DNA of 64,000 bases from Mycobacteriaceae bacterium (GTDB taxonomy: Bacteria; Pseudomonadota; Gammaproteobacteria; Burkholderiales; Burkholderiaceae_D). The notes under the pieces were generated by a model. That model searched no databases. It was not told the DNA's origin and saw only the letters and a program-made list of their open reading frames with translations. The DNA lies in assembly GCA_903970145.1 (NCBI GenBank), contig CAJCHO010000008.1, forward strand, positions 1-64,000, written 5' to 3'. The translations under genes were made by a program, and so were the position numbers. Numbering within the stretch: position 1 is the stretch's first letter; each line of letters begins with the position of its first letter. Shown here piece after piece: positions 27,477-34,722 of this stretch.

Positions 27477-27511
27477 AGTGGTTCGCGGCGCCCTGTATGT
27501 TCGGTAGGCCG

Positions 27512-28363
27512 TCATTGAAGCGCGGTTTCGATATGATGCCTCACGGCCTCTAGCACGGCGCATACCGAGATTCGTTCGTTGTCCAGCCATCCGTCAGCGA
27601 GACATTCCTCTTCAGTCGCAATGGTAATGAGGACGGCGTTGCGCACTAAGCGGTAAAAAGTCCCCGGATCCTTCGGCGTCAACGACCTTCTCGTGTGAAA
27701 AAAATCTAAGTCGACATCAAGAATGTAGGGAAGTGCTTCGGCGCTATCAAAGCCTACAGAGCGCGCCATGTCAGCTCCGCGCGCCAGTTGCTCATCCAAG
27801 AAGACCGACTCCAGCACTTGGTCCGAATGTAATATCAAGCAGTCATCGTCATGAGGTGCCTTCTGACAACCCACAGCACACATCGAGCCGATTGAAAACG
27901 CACGATCCTCAGGCCCCGAAAAGGTCAGCGGGGCGGCCCCTGGACTTAGTCCCGCATCCTCCTCTATGGATTGTGTTCCTCCCGAATCGAGCAGCTGTAT
28001 GGAAAACGCGTAGTTAAGTACGCCACAATTCGTTGCTGCTGCAATTTGCTCATCGTGGTGAAGATTGCCGATCGTGTCGATCACTCCGGAATCGGTATCC
28101 CAACGGATTCCTTGGATGAGTCGCTGCCTCGCAGCCTCTCTCGCGCTCTCACCTCCACACCGTATAACACTCGGATGCCGTCTAAACGCTGGCATCGTGT
28201 CCGGATGATGATCCAACGAAATCAGATTGGGTGGCGCCGCAACTGACCTTCGATAGAGCGCCCAAGCGGCAAAAGCCTTGTGATGATCGTCGACCACAAC
28301 GATCTTACGGCTTGAAATCGAGGTCTCAAGTTTGAACAAAGCGTCGAGCGTGGTGCTATTCAT
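27512..28363 (-). CDS. UPF0489-family protein
   Basis: A 283-aa protein resembling the UPF0489 (C5orf22-like) family. Its hallmarks are the paired histidine motifs VVDDHHKAFAAW and LISLDHHPDTMPAF, and a later HHDEQIAAA and LDVDLDFF. These His/Asp clusters look like a metal-dependent hydrolase centre related to the arginase fold, but no activity is established. ATG 28363 (MNSTTLDALF) is chosen; the frame runs 30 codons further to a TTG. There is no strong ribosome site at either. It is oriented against its neighbours in the element. Confidence 0.7.
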   Translation of the reverse strand: MNSTTLDALFKLETSISSRKIVVVDDHHKAFAAWALYRRSVAAPPNLISLDHHPDTMPAFRRHPSVIRCGGESAREAARQRLIQGIRWDTDSGVIDTIGNLHHDEQIAAATNCGVLNYAFSIQLLDSGGTQSIEEDAGLSPGAAPLTFSGPEDRAFSIGSMCAVGCQKAPHDDDCLILHSDQVLESVFLDEQLARGADMARSVGFDSAEALPYILDVDLDFFHTRRSLTPKDPGTFYRLVRNAVLITIATEEECLADGWLDNERISVCAVLEAVRHHIETALQ

Positions 28364-28472
28364 ATATCGCTTGCAGAAAGTTTTGAAACGAGGGGAGGAT
28401 TTTAAGCTATCGTTCTGCAATAGTGCTCGCCGCGAAACAGCGGCGGAGGTCAACCGCTGAGGAGGAAGAGCC

Positions 28473-28688
28473 TTGAGTTACGTTAGAACGCCAGAACATC
28501 GCCGGCTAAGGTCCAAATTGATCCGCGAGTGGAAACCCTGGGAGAAGTCGACCGGGCCAAAATCCGCTGGGGGGAAGGCTACAGCGTCAAGAAATGCGTC
28601 TAGGGGTGGGGGTCGGGCCGTCCTGCGGGAGTTGTCACGCTTGCTTCGCGAATCGGACCGACGCCTCAAAATCGCGAGAGCGCGCTAG
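28473..28688 (+). CDS. Small basic protein of phage/island type
   Basis: A 71-aa protein (14 Arg or more) starting at TTG 28473 with a strong GGAGGAAGAG ribosome site. The central EKSTGPKSAGGKATASRNAS resembles a short motif in many small proteins of prophages and integrative elements whose function is unknown. The start codon is unusual, but the ribosome site spacing supports it. Divergent from the UPF0489 gene. Confidence 0.55.
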   Translation: MSYVRTPEHRRLRSKLIREWKPWEKSTGPKSAGGKATASRNASRGGGRAVLRELSRLLRESDRRLKIARAR

Positions 28689-28812
28689 AAAATGCGAATC
28701 GCACTTCTGACTACTTCGGAGTAGCCCTACCTCCGGTGCGACTCGGCGCGTCAAGGCTATTCGACGGCGCGGACACTATCAACGGCTGAGCGAACAATAG
28801 GAGTCGTAGGCT

Positions 28813-29763
28813 ATGCAGGGGCAGCTTTTCACCCAGGACTTCCTCGCTCGCGGGATCACTGAAACTGAACCGTGGAAGGCACTCACGGATGGTGAATTAG
28901 ACGGATTTCTCGCGAGCCTCAACCGTGTCTTCGCTAGGGTTTCGTCTGAGACAGTCCTGAACGAAGCTCAGACCGAATCAGAAATCATCGAACCCGTGTT
29001 GACTCTCCTGGGATGGGGCGACTCTTGGTTGTCTCAAGTAAATCTTTCAGAATCCGGCAGAGACGATGTCCCCGACTACCTCTTATTCCCAGATTCCGAT
29101 GCGAAGGCAAGAGCCATTCTCGAAACCAGCGAGGATCTCCGAGCTAGGCACGGAATAGCCCTACTCGAGGCAAAGCGTTGGACTAGGCCATTGGATCGCG
29201 CAGAGCCGAGTGATCAAAGCACGAGGCGTGCTTTCGATTTCGGCGCGCCCTCATCCCAGATGCTCCGCTATCTGTCGCGGGCCGACGTTATGAGCGATCG
29301 GGCCATTAAATGGGGGATTCTCAGCAACGGATCCGTGTGGCGACTTTATTGGCAAGATGCGCGCTCCCGGGCGGAGGACTTTTTCGAACTCGATGTCGCT
29401 AGCCTTCTCGGCGTGCCAGGGGTGGAGTCAGAAAACGACGGATACGAAGGACGCCACGGGCTCAAGCTTTTCCTCCTGTTGTTCCATCGTGGGGCGTTTC
29501 TGCGGCAGACCTGGGATAGGGAGGAGCGAAGCTACCACGCCGTGGCACTGACTGAAGCAAGGCTCTATGAAGAAGCGGTGTCCCAAAACTTGGGGCAAAG
29601 GGTCTTCCGCGAGCTTTTCCCTTCAGTGGCCAGCTGCCTGGGCGAAAGCGACCTTCATGCTAGCAAGGACGCTGCCGGCCACTACACGCGCGAGTATCTT
29701 GGCGAGCTGCGGGAATCAGCGCTGGTGCAGCTTTTCTGCCGTAGATTCCGTCACGACGTATGA
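28813..29763 (+). pseudogene. N-terminal fragment of a type IIG-like restriction-modification enzyme
   Basis: A 316-aa reading frame matching the N-terminal portion of large single-chain restriction-methylation proteins (Eco57I/PglX-like, usually about 1000 aa or more). A nuclease motif is visible: Asp in DDVPDYLLF and Glu-x-Lys in ALLEAKRW. The conserved GHYTREYLGELRESALV segment normally leads into a helical linker and the methyltransferase domain, but here the protein ends with QLFCRRFRHDV. The NPPY-type methylase and the target-recognition domain are absent. The IS66 remnant begins about 47 bases after the stop. It is most likely a decayed defence gene. Confidence 0.75.
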
Positions 29764-29892
29764 CGCACTCTCTCGACCGATTTCCATTACTAGCCCAGCG
29801 ATGCCATCAGTAAGCGGTCGCTGAGCGGCGTTATTTCATTGTGATCGGGTTTGCTCCAAAGTCAGTCCTCGTTCAATGGCGGGGAGATTGGG

Positions 29893-30243
29893 ATGGATGC
29901 AGCGCGGAAGAAGGGGAGGCAAGGTCGAGCGGATGATGCGCAGCAGATCGAGGAGCAGAAGCGATTTGAGGCGAGCGGGCTGACGGTGGTGGCCTTCTGC
30001 CGTGACCAGGGCATTCCGGTGTCGACGTTTTACCAGCGGCGCGCGCGACTGAAGAAGCAGGCGGTGGTTCGCAAATCGAAGCCCTCATTGCCCGCGGCGC
30101 GCTTCATTGACGCCGGGCCAGTGGTGGTAGCGGCACCGATGCGCCCGACGCAGCAGTCGGCCGCGGCGACCGAACTCAAGCGCGGCGTCGAACTTCGCAT
30201 CGATCTTGGTGGCGGCCTGGTGGTGCACATTACGAGGACCTGA
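29893..30243 (+). CDS. tnpA: IS66 accessory protein TnpA
   Basis: A 116-aa IS66 Orf1 protein. The helix-turn-helix region FEASGLTVVAFCRDQGIPVSTF is split here as FEASGLTVVAFCRDQ and GIPVSTFYQRRARLKK, which is the family pattern. The tail ends in ELRIDLGGGLVVHI. Its stop overlaps the tnpB ATG, as usual for IS66 members. Confidence 0.88.
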   Translation: MDAARKKGRQGRADDAQQIEEQKRFEASGLTVVAFCRDQGIPVSTFYQRRARLKKQAVVRKSKPSLPAARFIDAGPVVVAAPMRPTQQSAAATELKRGVELRIDLGGGLVVHITRT

Positions 30244-30626
30244 TGTTCTTCCCGGAAGGCCAGGTGCGGGTGTTTGTCTACGGCGAGCCGGTAAACATGC
30301 GCCTGTCCTTCGACGGCCTGTATGCGCTGACGCGACATACCCTGGGCGAGGATCCGTTGAGCGGGGCGCTGTTCGCGTTCATCAATCGTCGCGCCACGCA
30401 GATCAAGATCTTGTATTGGGATCGGACCGGATTCTGCGTCTGGGCCAAGCGCCTCGAGCAGGGCCGGCTGATTGGCGATTGGGCGACGGTGACGACGCGT
30501 GAGATGGACTGGACCGGACTGAAGTTATTGCTCGAAGGCATCGAGGCGCGGCGTGTGCGAAAGCGCTACATGAGACCCCCCGTCGCATCAGAAATCTCTC
30601 GATCAACGGCGCGCGGCGCGCTATGA
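30243..30626 (+). CDS. tnpB: IS66 accessory protein TnpB
   Basis: A 127-aa IS66 Orf2 protein, near full length. It carries the highly conserved segments NMRLSFDGLYAL, GALFAFINRRATQIKILYWD and GFCVWAKRLEQGR. It overlaps tnpA by one base. It is needed with TnpA for transposition but is not itself the transposase. Confidence 0.93.
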   Translation: MFFPEGQVRVFVYGEPVNMRLSFDGLYALTRHTLGEDPLSGALFAFINRRATQIKILYWDRTGFCVWAKRLEQGRLIGDWATVTTREMDWTGLKLLLEGIEARRVRKRYMRPPVASEISRSTARGAL

Positions 30627-30633
30627 TTCTCCT

Positions 30634-30918
30634 ATGGAAACAGCCTCGAATGAGTCTCCTGTTTCCGCTTCTGAGGCGGCCGCTCTGACGCCCGCGCAGA
30701 TGGCCAAGATGCTCAACGAACAGAGTATCGAAATTACCCAGTTGCGACGCCAGCTGGCGTGGTTCCAGCGCCAGATCTTTGGCCAGAAGAGCGAACGTCG
30801 CCTGCCATTGCCTGACGCCGCCCAGGGCTCGCTCGGGCAGGACTTCAGCGTCATTCCAGATGAGCCTCGGGCCGGTCCGAAGCGCCGGCTTACGATGGTC
30901 CGTTCTGGGAGCGCATAA
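30634..30918 (+). pseudogene. IS66 transposase TnpC, truncated
   Basis: Only the first about 80 codons of the usual roughly 500 remain. MLNEQSIEITQLRRQLAWFQ is the leucine-zipper-like region and FGQKSERRLP the start of the conserved transposase domain. Homology stops near residue 85 (GPKRRL) and an unrelated tail MVRSGSA follows. The zinc finger and DDE catalytic core are missing. Confidence 0.88.
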
Positions 30919-31075
30919 GTCTTGCAGGCACCAGCCGCGGATTCGAGACCCCAATGATCGCGCGAACCTCGTATCGGGCGGACTCCGTAGCCACGGAGTC
31001 GAGGAGCCCCACACAAGTCAGCAAACGGGCTTCAATTCACGAATCTGCTACGACTAAAGGAGCGCGCGACGAGGC

Positions 31076-31288
31076 CTATGCACGGGGCTTAAATTTTGGA
31101 TTCGGTATGAAGTCACCGGTTAGATTTCCGCTCGCGTTGACCTTCCACGCCCCCACGATTGCTTCGGGAGGAACTGCCTCCGTCGGTCCAAATGTGCCTT
31201 CGATTTTGTAAACCCAACCATTGGCATTTTCCCTTGCAACCCTAACGACATCGTCGGTAATTTCATGCCCCAACCGGCTCGCGCTCAT
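31076..31288 (-). CDS. Small protein resembling the C-terminal tail of the adjacent ART toxin
   Basis: A 70-aa protein whose ATG overlaps the stop of the preceding gene as ATGA. Its last third (PPEAIVGAWKVNASGNLTG then FIPNPKF) follows the same pattern as the end of the neighbouring ADP-ribosyltransferase toxin (QPSDIVGAQPVGPDGNFTG then FIENPLF). The first half (HEITDDVVRVARENANGWVY) has no similarity I recognise. It could be a decoy or second immunity protein, a relic of another toxin's end, or part of a known small family. Role unknown. Confidence 0.6.
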   Translation of the reverse strand: MSASRLGHEITDDVVRVARENANGWVYKIEGTFGPTEAVPPEAIVGAWKVNASGNLTGDFIPNPKFKPRA

Positions 31289-31686
31289 TTCAGACTCCTA
31301 GTCCAAGATGCATAGCTCGTTCGCTGCTCTGCCACAGTACAAACCTGATCGATCGCGGCGGCACCCAGGGCATCAATCAGGTCTTCTCGTTTTGCTTGCT
31401 TTCCAGGTCTTAGCATGTAGACTTTTCTCCCACCCCCCATTTCGAGGGCCATCCTAGATGGATATGTGTCTCTGCGAGCGGCGTTGCAAAGTAGGAGATA
31501 CCCATCTCGTTCAATCAACAGTCGAAATCTCGTCAAAACATCGAACAAATTGTCGCCCGCAATCGTCACCAATCCAAAATGCGCACTGCTCGCTGTTAGG
31601 CTGATCGGCACTTTGTCCGTAACTTGAATTTCGCAAGGTTCAGACTCCCCCGACAAAGTAGAAATAAGTAGGCTAGTACTGGTCAC
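31285..31686 (-). CDS. Candidate immunity protein for the ART toxin
   Basis: A 133-aa protein starting at GTG 31686, which overlaps the last codon of the restored toxin frame as GTGA. Such tight coupling directly after a toxin module is the classic position of an immunity gene. The C-terminal half (LLLCNAARRDTYPSRMALEM, GGGRKVYML) resembles a family I have seen next to polymorphic toxins, but I cannot name it. No signal peptide. The longer frame upstream lies in the toxin and is not used. The function is inferred from context. Confidence 0.65.
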   Translation of the reverse strand: MTSTSLLISTLSGESEPCEIQVTDKVPISLTASSAHFGLVTIAGDNLFDVLTRFRLLIERDGYLLLCNAARRDTYPSRMALEMGGGRKVYMLRPGKQAKREDLIDALGAAAIDQVCTVAEQRTSYASWTRSLK

Positions 31687-32134
31687 GGCTTCGAAGCAGT
31701 AAATAGCGGATTTTCGATAAACGGCCCAGTGAAGTTGCCATCCGGCCCCACTGGTTGCGCACCGACAATATCGGACGGCTGAATGCCTCCAGGCACGGCA
31801 ATCTCCAATTCGTCCGGAAATGGACTCATGTTCCCGAGTACGGCGTTTACATCGACCCCCGCCGGTTGTCCTCGAATTGTGTAAGCAAATCCCCCCCTTG
31901 CTGCGCGGCAAAGTCGCTCGCGACATTTAGAGAAGTGCTCGTACCCACAAATACGCTCGGTTCATTGTTGACGACGTAGTTGTATAGGTCTGTACTCGTC
32001 CCTCGTGGCTGGAAGCCCTGATTGAAAATGATATCTGGACTGCGCCCGTCACCACGATAAAGAAGATTGGTATCGCTGGCACCACTACCGGCAGCAATCG
32101 ATGCATCGGCAGCAGTATTTTCTGCCGCTAGCAT
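31683..32134 (-). pseudogene. ADP-ribosyltransferase toxin domain, frameshifted
   Basis: Read from ATG 32134, the frame gives the start of an R-S-E class ADP-ribosyltransferase (cholera/pertussis/Scabin-like). Arg27 is in LLYRGDGRSPDIIFNQGF and the Ser-Thr-Ser motif (66-68) in FVGTSTSLNVASDFA. It then hits a stop at 31847. In the -1 frame the protein continues VDVNAVLGNMSPFPDELEIA with the expected Glu-x-Glu (ELE), then PGGIQPSDIVGA, and ends at 31683. The shift falls on a run of five G (minus strand; 31856-31860). No secretion or repeat domain precedes it; upstream sequence is an IS256 fragment. It is an orphan toxin tip, probably inactive unless ribosomes slip. Confidence 0.75.
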
Positions 32135-32325
32135 ACCACCTGAGCCGCTGGGTCCGCCGAGCGCTCGTAGCGCGACGCCCCACAAATCCGGTCAGCCTCG
32201 GCATCTAGCAGACCGTTCAGCGTCTCCTCGACGCTCGACCGAACTACTTCATCGATGTGGCCCCTCAGCGGGCCCACATCGACTCGAATCGACTCCTTCA
32301 ACCCAACGGTTGTATCCTGTTCCAC
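32128..32325 (-). pseudogene. IS256-family (mutator) transposase, N-terminal fragment
   Basis: About 56 codons of a mutator-type transposase, starting at GTG 32325. The segment VRSSVEETLNGLLDAEADRI, ending GASRYERS, is the conserved N-terminal region of this family. After YERS (near 32160) the sequence switches to the toxin cassette. A sequence GAGGTGGTGACCTC near 32386-32399 is probably part of the terminal repeat. The remaining 85% of the transposase is absent. Confidence 0.85.
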
Positions 32326-32412
32326 GGTGACCTCCGTAGTAGATTCTGTTCAAGGGATTGCTCGCAACAACCATTGAATCAGAAAGAGGTCACCACCTCA
32401 AAAGTGCGAAAT

Positions 32413-32745
32413 TTATGTTACGTCATCCGCTTGCGCCACTCCTAGCTCGTAGTAGATGTTCTGTTGACTAATCGCGGGGATATCCTCGTGGACCACCGCA
32501 ATCGCCAACGGGGCGGACGCGATCTGCGTCCATATCTTGAGCAGGACGTCACGGCCAGTAACACGACTGTTGGCGTCCATGATGTTGTAGTAATGCCGGG
32601 TGCAGACAGCCTTGACCTCGCTTCGGATTGCTTGCACTCCTGCTGGTATCGGCCTACCGAGGCGGGTGATTAGAAAGCAGTGCCGTGGTTTACTGGTTAT
32701 CCTGGACGTAATCGCATCCCCGTCAAGCGGGTTGTAAATGATCAC
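32413..32745 (-). pseudogene. TIR/deoxyribosyltransferase-like nucleotide-binding protein, truncated
   Basis: A 110-aa frame starting at GTG 32745. The core KPRHCFLITRLGRPIPAGVQ, TGRDVLLKIWTQIASAPLAI and NIYYELGVAQA has the alternating strand-helix pattern ending in YYELGVAQA that is typical of TIR-like and nucleoside 2-deoxyribosyltransferase-like domains. Relatives are often effectors of bacterial immunity. It stops within four residues of that motif, beside the IS256 end, so the C-terminal part has probably been lost. Its start overlaps the stop of a 55-aa gene as GTGA, so the two were coupled. Confidence 0.55.
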
Positions 32746-32909
32746 TTGCGCTTGCGAGCGACAGGTATCCCCTGGTAAGGACCATCGCTCTGTTTGTGGC
32801 TAATGATTTTTCCCGCTGAGCGGTCGATCTTCACATAGTGACCACTTCGTGGGTTTCTGACTTGCACGACATCGGATTTCGGTCGATTGCTTCCTGTCTT
32901 CGTCGTCAT
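32742..32909 (-). CDS. Small partner protein (55 aa) coupled to the TIR-like gene
   Basis: A 55-aa basic protein starting MTTKTGSNRPKSDVVQVRNP. The middle (GHYVKIDRSAGKIISHKQSD) and GPYQGIPV follow a pattern I have seen in small proteins next to effector-like genes, but I cannot name a family. It has an ATG with AGGACG about 10 bases ahead. The stop overlaps the GTG start of the downstream gene, a strong sign that both products were made together. It may be a regulator or antitoxin-like partner; this is inference. Confidence 0.6.
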   Translation of the reverse strand: MTTKTGSNRPKSDVVQVRNPRSGHYVKIDRSAGKIISHKQSDGPYQGIPVARKRK

Positions 32910-33319
32910 ATGACTGTCGTCCTATAAGGCGTCACGCTCGGATCTCGAGAAGTGCTCCGATTAGCTCTTGAATTTGGCGCCACAATCCTATCGTAATTGT
33001 GGGGGTTGGGGCACTAACCGGCGGTCGCGGGCTCGCAGTGAATTGCACATACGGGCCTGCTATCCACGGATGTGCTGAGTAGAACAAGACGGGATGCGGG
33101 CGTCACCCGCCTGATTTTCATCGTCAGCGCGTCGCGGCCTCGGCAGATTGGTGATTGGCTAGCACTCGCCCCATGAATTGGATGGTGCGCGTGGCAATCT
33201 CGTCACTGTGCGTCTACAGTGCGAAGTGTGCGGCGTCAGCGAGATGCGCACTTTGAGCCGAAGAATCGGGCGATTTGATCGTCCTTAGGAGCCGAGCTGG
33301 CTCCTGGCAGATAGACACG
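32910..33319. other. Intergenic right margin of the island, no gene seen
   Basis: No convincing gene was found. A hairpin AGGAGCC-GAGCT-GGCTCCT (33287-33305) lies just behind the stop of the PhyH gene and may help end its transcription, although no U-run follows. The right junction of the mobile element should fall here or close by, because the TIR-like pair is island-like and PhyH is chromosome-like in composition. No copy of the tRNA-Phe 3' end was seen. Confidence 0.4.
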
Positions 33320-34366
33320 CTAACGGGGTGCCTTGACGGCCGCCGACTCTTCGTCCACGCGGCGCTCGCGCGACGCGACCAGCGCCTTGATCGCGACACT
33401 GCGGGCCACGGCCCAGAGTCCGGGGAAATAGAAGGCGATCGTGCGTGCCGCGCGATTGCGGAACTCGCTCTGGTCGTGGAGCATGCCGATCTCGACGTTC
33501 TTGTAGCGGGTCATTTTCTGGCGCCGCACGCGCGTATGAAATTGCAGCAGTTCGTCGCTACTGCGCAGATAGTGCCCGGTCAGTGAGCGGCGCGACTGGG
33601 GACTGTCGCCCGGTTCGTGCAAGCTGCCATGGATCGTCAGGGAATTCCAGAACAACACGTCGCCCGCCGCAAAAAACGGTGCGCGCCACTCAAGCTCATG
33701 CCTGCGCGCGACATCCAGAATGGCATCCCGGTACCGGTCGTGCCCTGTCCCGAAGTTGTTCTTGCCCTCGTTGAGCACCGGAGGCGCCTTGCGATGGCTT
33801 CCCGGACAGACATAGAAGCGACCGGCGCGCGAGCCGATGTCCTCGAGCGCGACCCAGATAGCAGTGGCACCTCCAAGATTGGCGGCGCTGTCCTGGTAGT
33901 AGGAGTCCTGGTGGGGCCAGGTTCCGGCCGGTGCCTCAAAGAACATGGACTCGACCAGCCGCACGCTCTCGCCGCCTGGCGTACATCCCAGCACTCCGGC
34001 CGCCACCTTGGTCACGCGCGGATCGGTATAGAGATTGAGGGCCGCTGCCTTGAATTTTCCGAAGTGGCGCGACTGCAGATCCTGGATATTGAAGATCGGA
34101 TTTTCGAGCAGGCCGTTCGCATCAAAACTGTTGCGCTCATAGCGCATATTCTTCTGGCGCAGGATCGGAATCCTGGAGTGACGCGCCTCGCGATCGAATT
34201 CCTCCATGACCTCGCTGCACTTGTCACGGGCAAGCAAGCCGCGTATGACGACATAGCCCTGCTCGTGATAGTAGTCACAGGCGGCTTCCAGTTCGTCGAT
34301 CGTGAAATAAGGGAGGTCCTCGTCGACCGTCTCTGGGATCGACATCAGGCTGCCTACGGGACTCAT
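33320..34366 (-). CDS. Phytanoyl-CoA dioxygenase (PhyH) family protein
   Basis: A 348-aa Fe(II)/2-oxoglutarate-dependent oxygenase. The iron triad appears as His-x-Asp in GTWPHQDSYYQD and a distal His in LTIHGSLHEPGDS, with the 2-oxoglutarate Arg in RRSLTGHYL. The substrate cannot be inferred. Start ATG 34366 (MSPVGSLMS) has AGGAGAGG about 12 bases ahead; an upstream TTG (12 codons) and a later ATG (MSIPET) are possible. It is a single gene at the right border of the island and has ordinary chromosomal composition. Confidence 0.88.
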   Translation of the reverse strand: MSPVGSLMSIPETVDEDLPYFTIDELEAACDYYHEQGYVVIRGLLARDKCSEVMEEFDREARHSRIPILRQKNMRYERNSFDANGLLENPIFNIQDLQSRHFGKFKAAALNLYTDPRVTKVAAGVLGCTPGGESVRLVESMFFEAPAGTWPHQDSYYQDSAANLGGATAIWVALEDIGSRAGRFYVCPGSHRKAPPVLNEGKNNFGTGHDRYRDAILDVARRHELEWRAPFFAAGDVLFWNSLTIHGSLHEPGDSPQSRRSLTGHYLRSSDELLQFHTRVRRQKMTRYKNVEIGMLHDQSEFRNRAARTIAFYFPGLWAVARSVAIKALVASRERRVDEESAAVKAPR

Positions 34367-34722
34367 GGTTTGCAGCAAAGCCTCTCCTCGGAGTCTTCGC
34401 AAAGGGCCGGACAGCTACGAGGTGCGCTGCTACGAATTGCCTGCTTTTGAATGGCAAACAGAGCACATCGCCCTACCGTAAGCGATTCCCTAGAATATCA
34501 ATTCCCCGCGCCGTTACAATCCCCCGAACAGATTTTTTCGTGAATTGCGCTGCACCGCTTAGGGTCGTGTCCGCACTTGCGGCTGGCGGGCGTGCCCTCA
34601 ATCGGTGCTCTCAAGCGTTCGGAGCCCGCCCAATCGTGTTCGAGACGCGCTCCGGTAGCCTCGGAGCCACCCGAGAGCGTCGGCTGGCACTCCCCTCCTA
34701 GCGCCCCACCCCCAGGCTTGGT
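34367..34722. other. Intergenic, no gene seen
   Basis: The region between nadB and the PhyH gene holds no gene I can support. A long GC-rich inverted repeat around 34649-34680 (CGCTC...CTCGG-AGCCAC-CCGAG...GAGCG) could act in ending nadACB transcription, which enters from the right, but it has no U-run. An AT-richer stretch near 34480-34560 may hold the PhyH promoter. Confidence 0.35.

Larger units (their letters stand above)
29810..30918 (+). mobile_element. IS66-family insertion sequence, right-truncated
   Basis: The left end GTAAGCGGTCGCTGAGCGGC (from 29810) looks like an IS66-family terminal repeat and is followed by tnpA, tnpB and the start of tnpC in standard order. The element breaks off near 30890 inside tnpC, so the transposase and the right end are missing and it cannot move on its own. 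Base composition of this block is higher in GC than the surrounding island. Confidence 0.85.

Noticed and set aside
30919..31075. Possible continuation of tnpC or a further small gene
   Set aside because: Frames are short and interrupted; the sequence after the tnpC break does not resemble IS66.
31701..31926. N-terminal extension of the immunity candidate upstream of GTG 31686
   Set aside because: It lies over the end of the toxin, whose -1 frame gives a convincing protein end with catalytic Glu residues.
34649..34680. Inverted repeat CTCGG-AGCCAC-CCGAG near 34.66 kb as a copy of the tRNA-Phe 3' end
   Set aside because: Only the short string GAGCCACC is shared with the tRNA; the T-arm sequence is absent, so it is not an attachment site.
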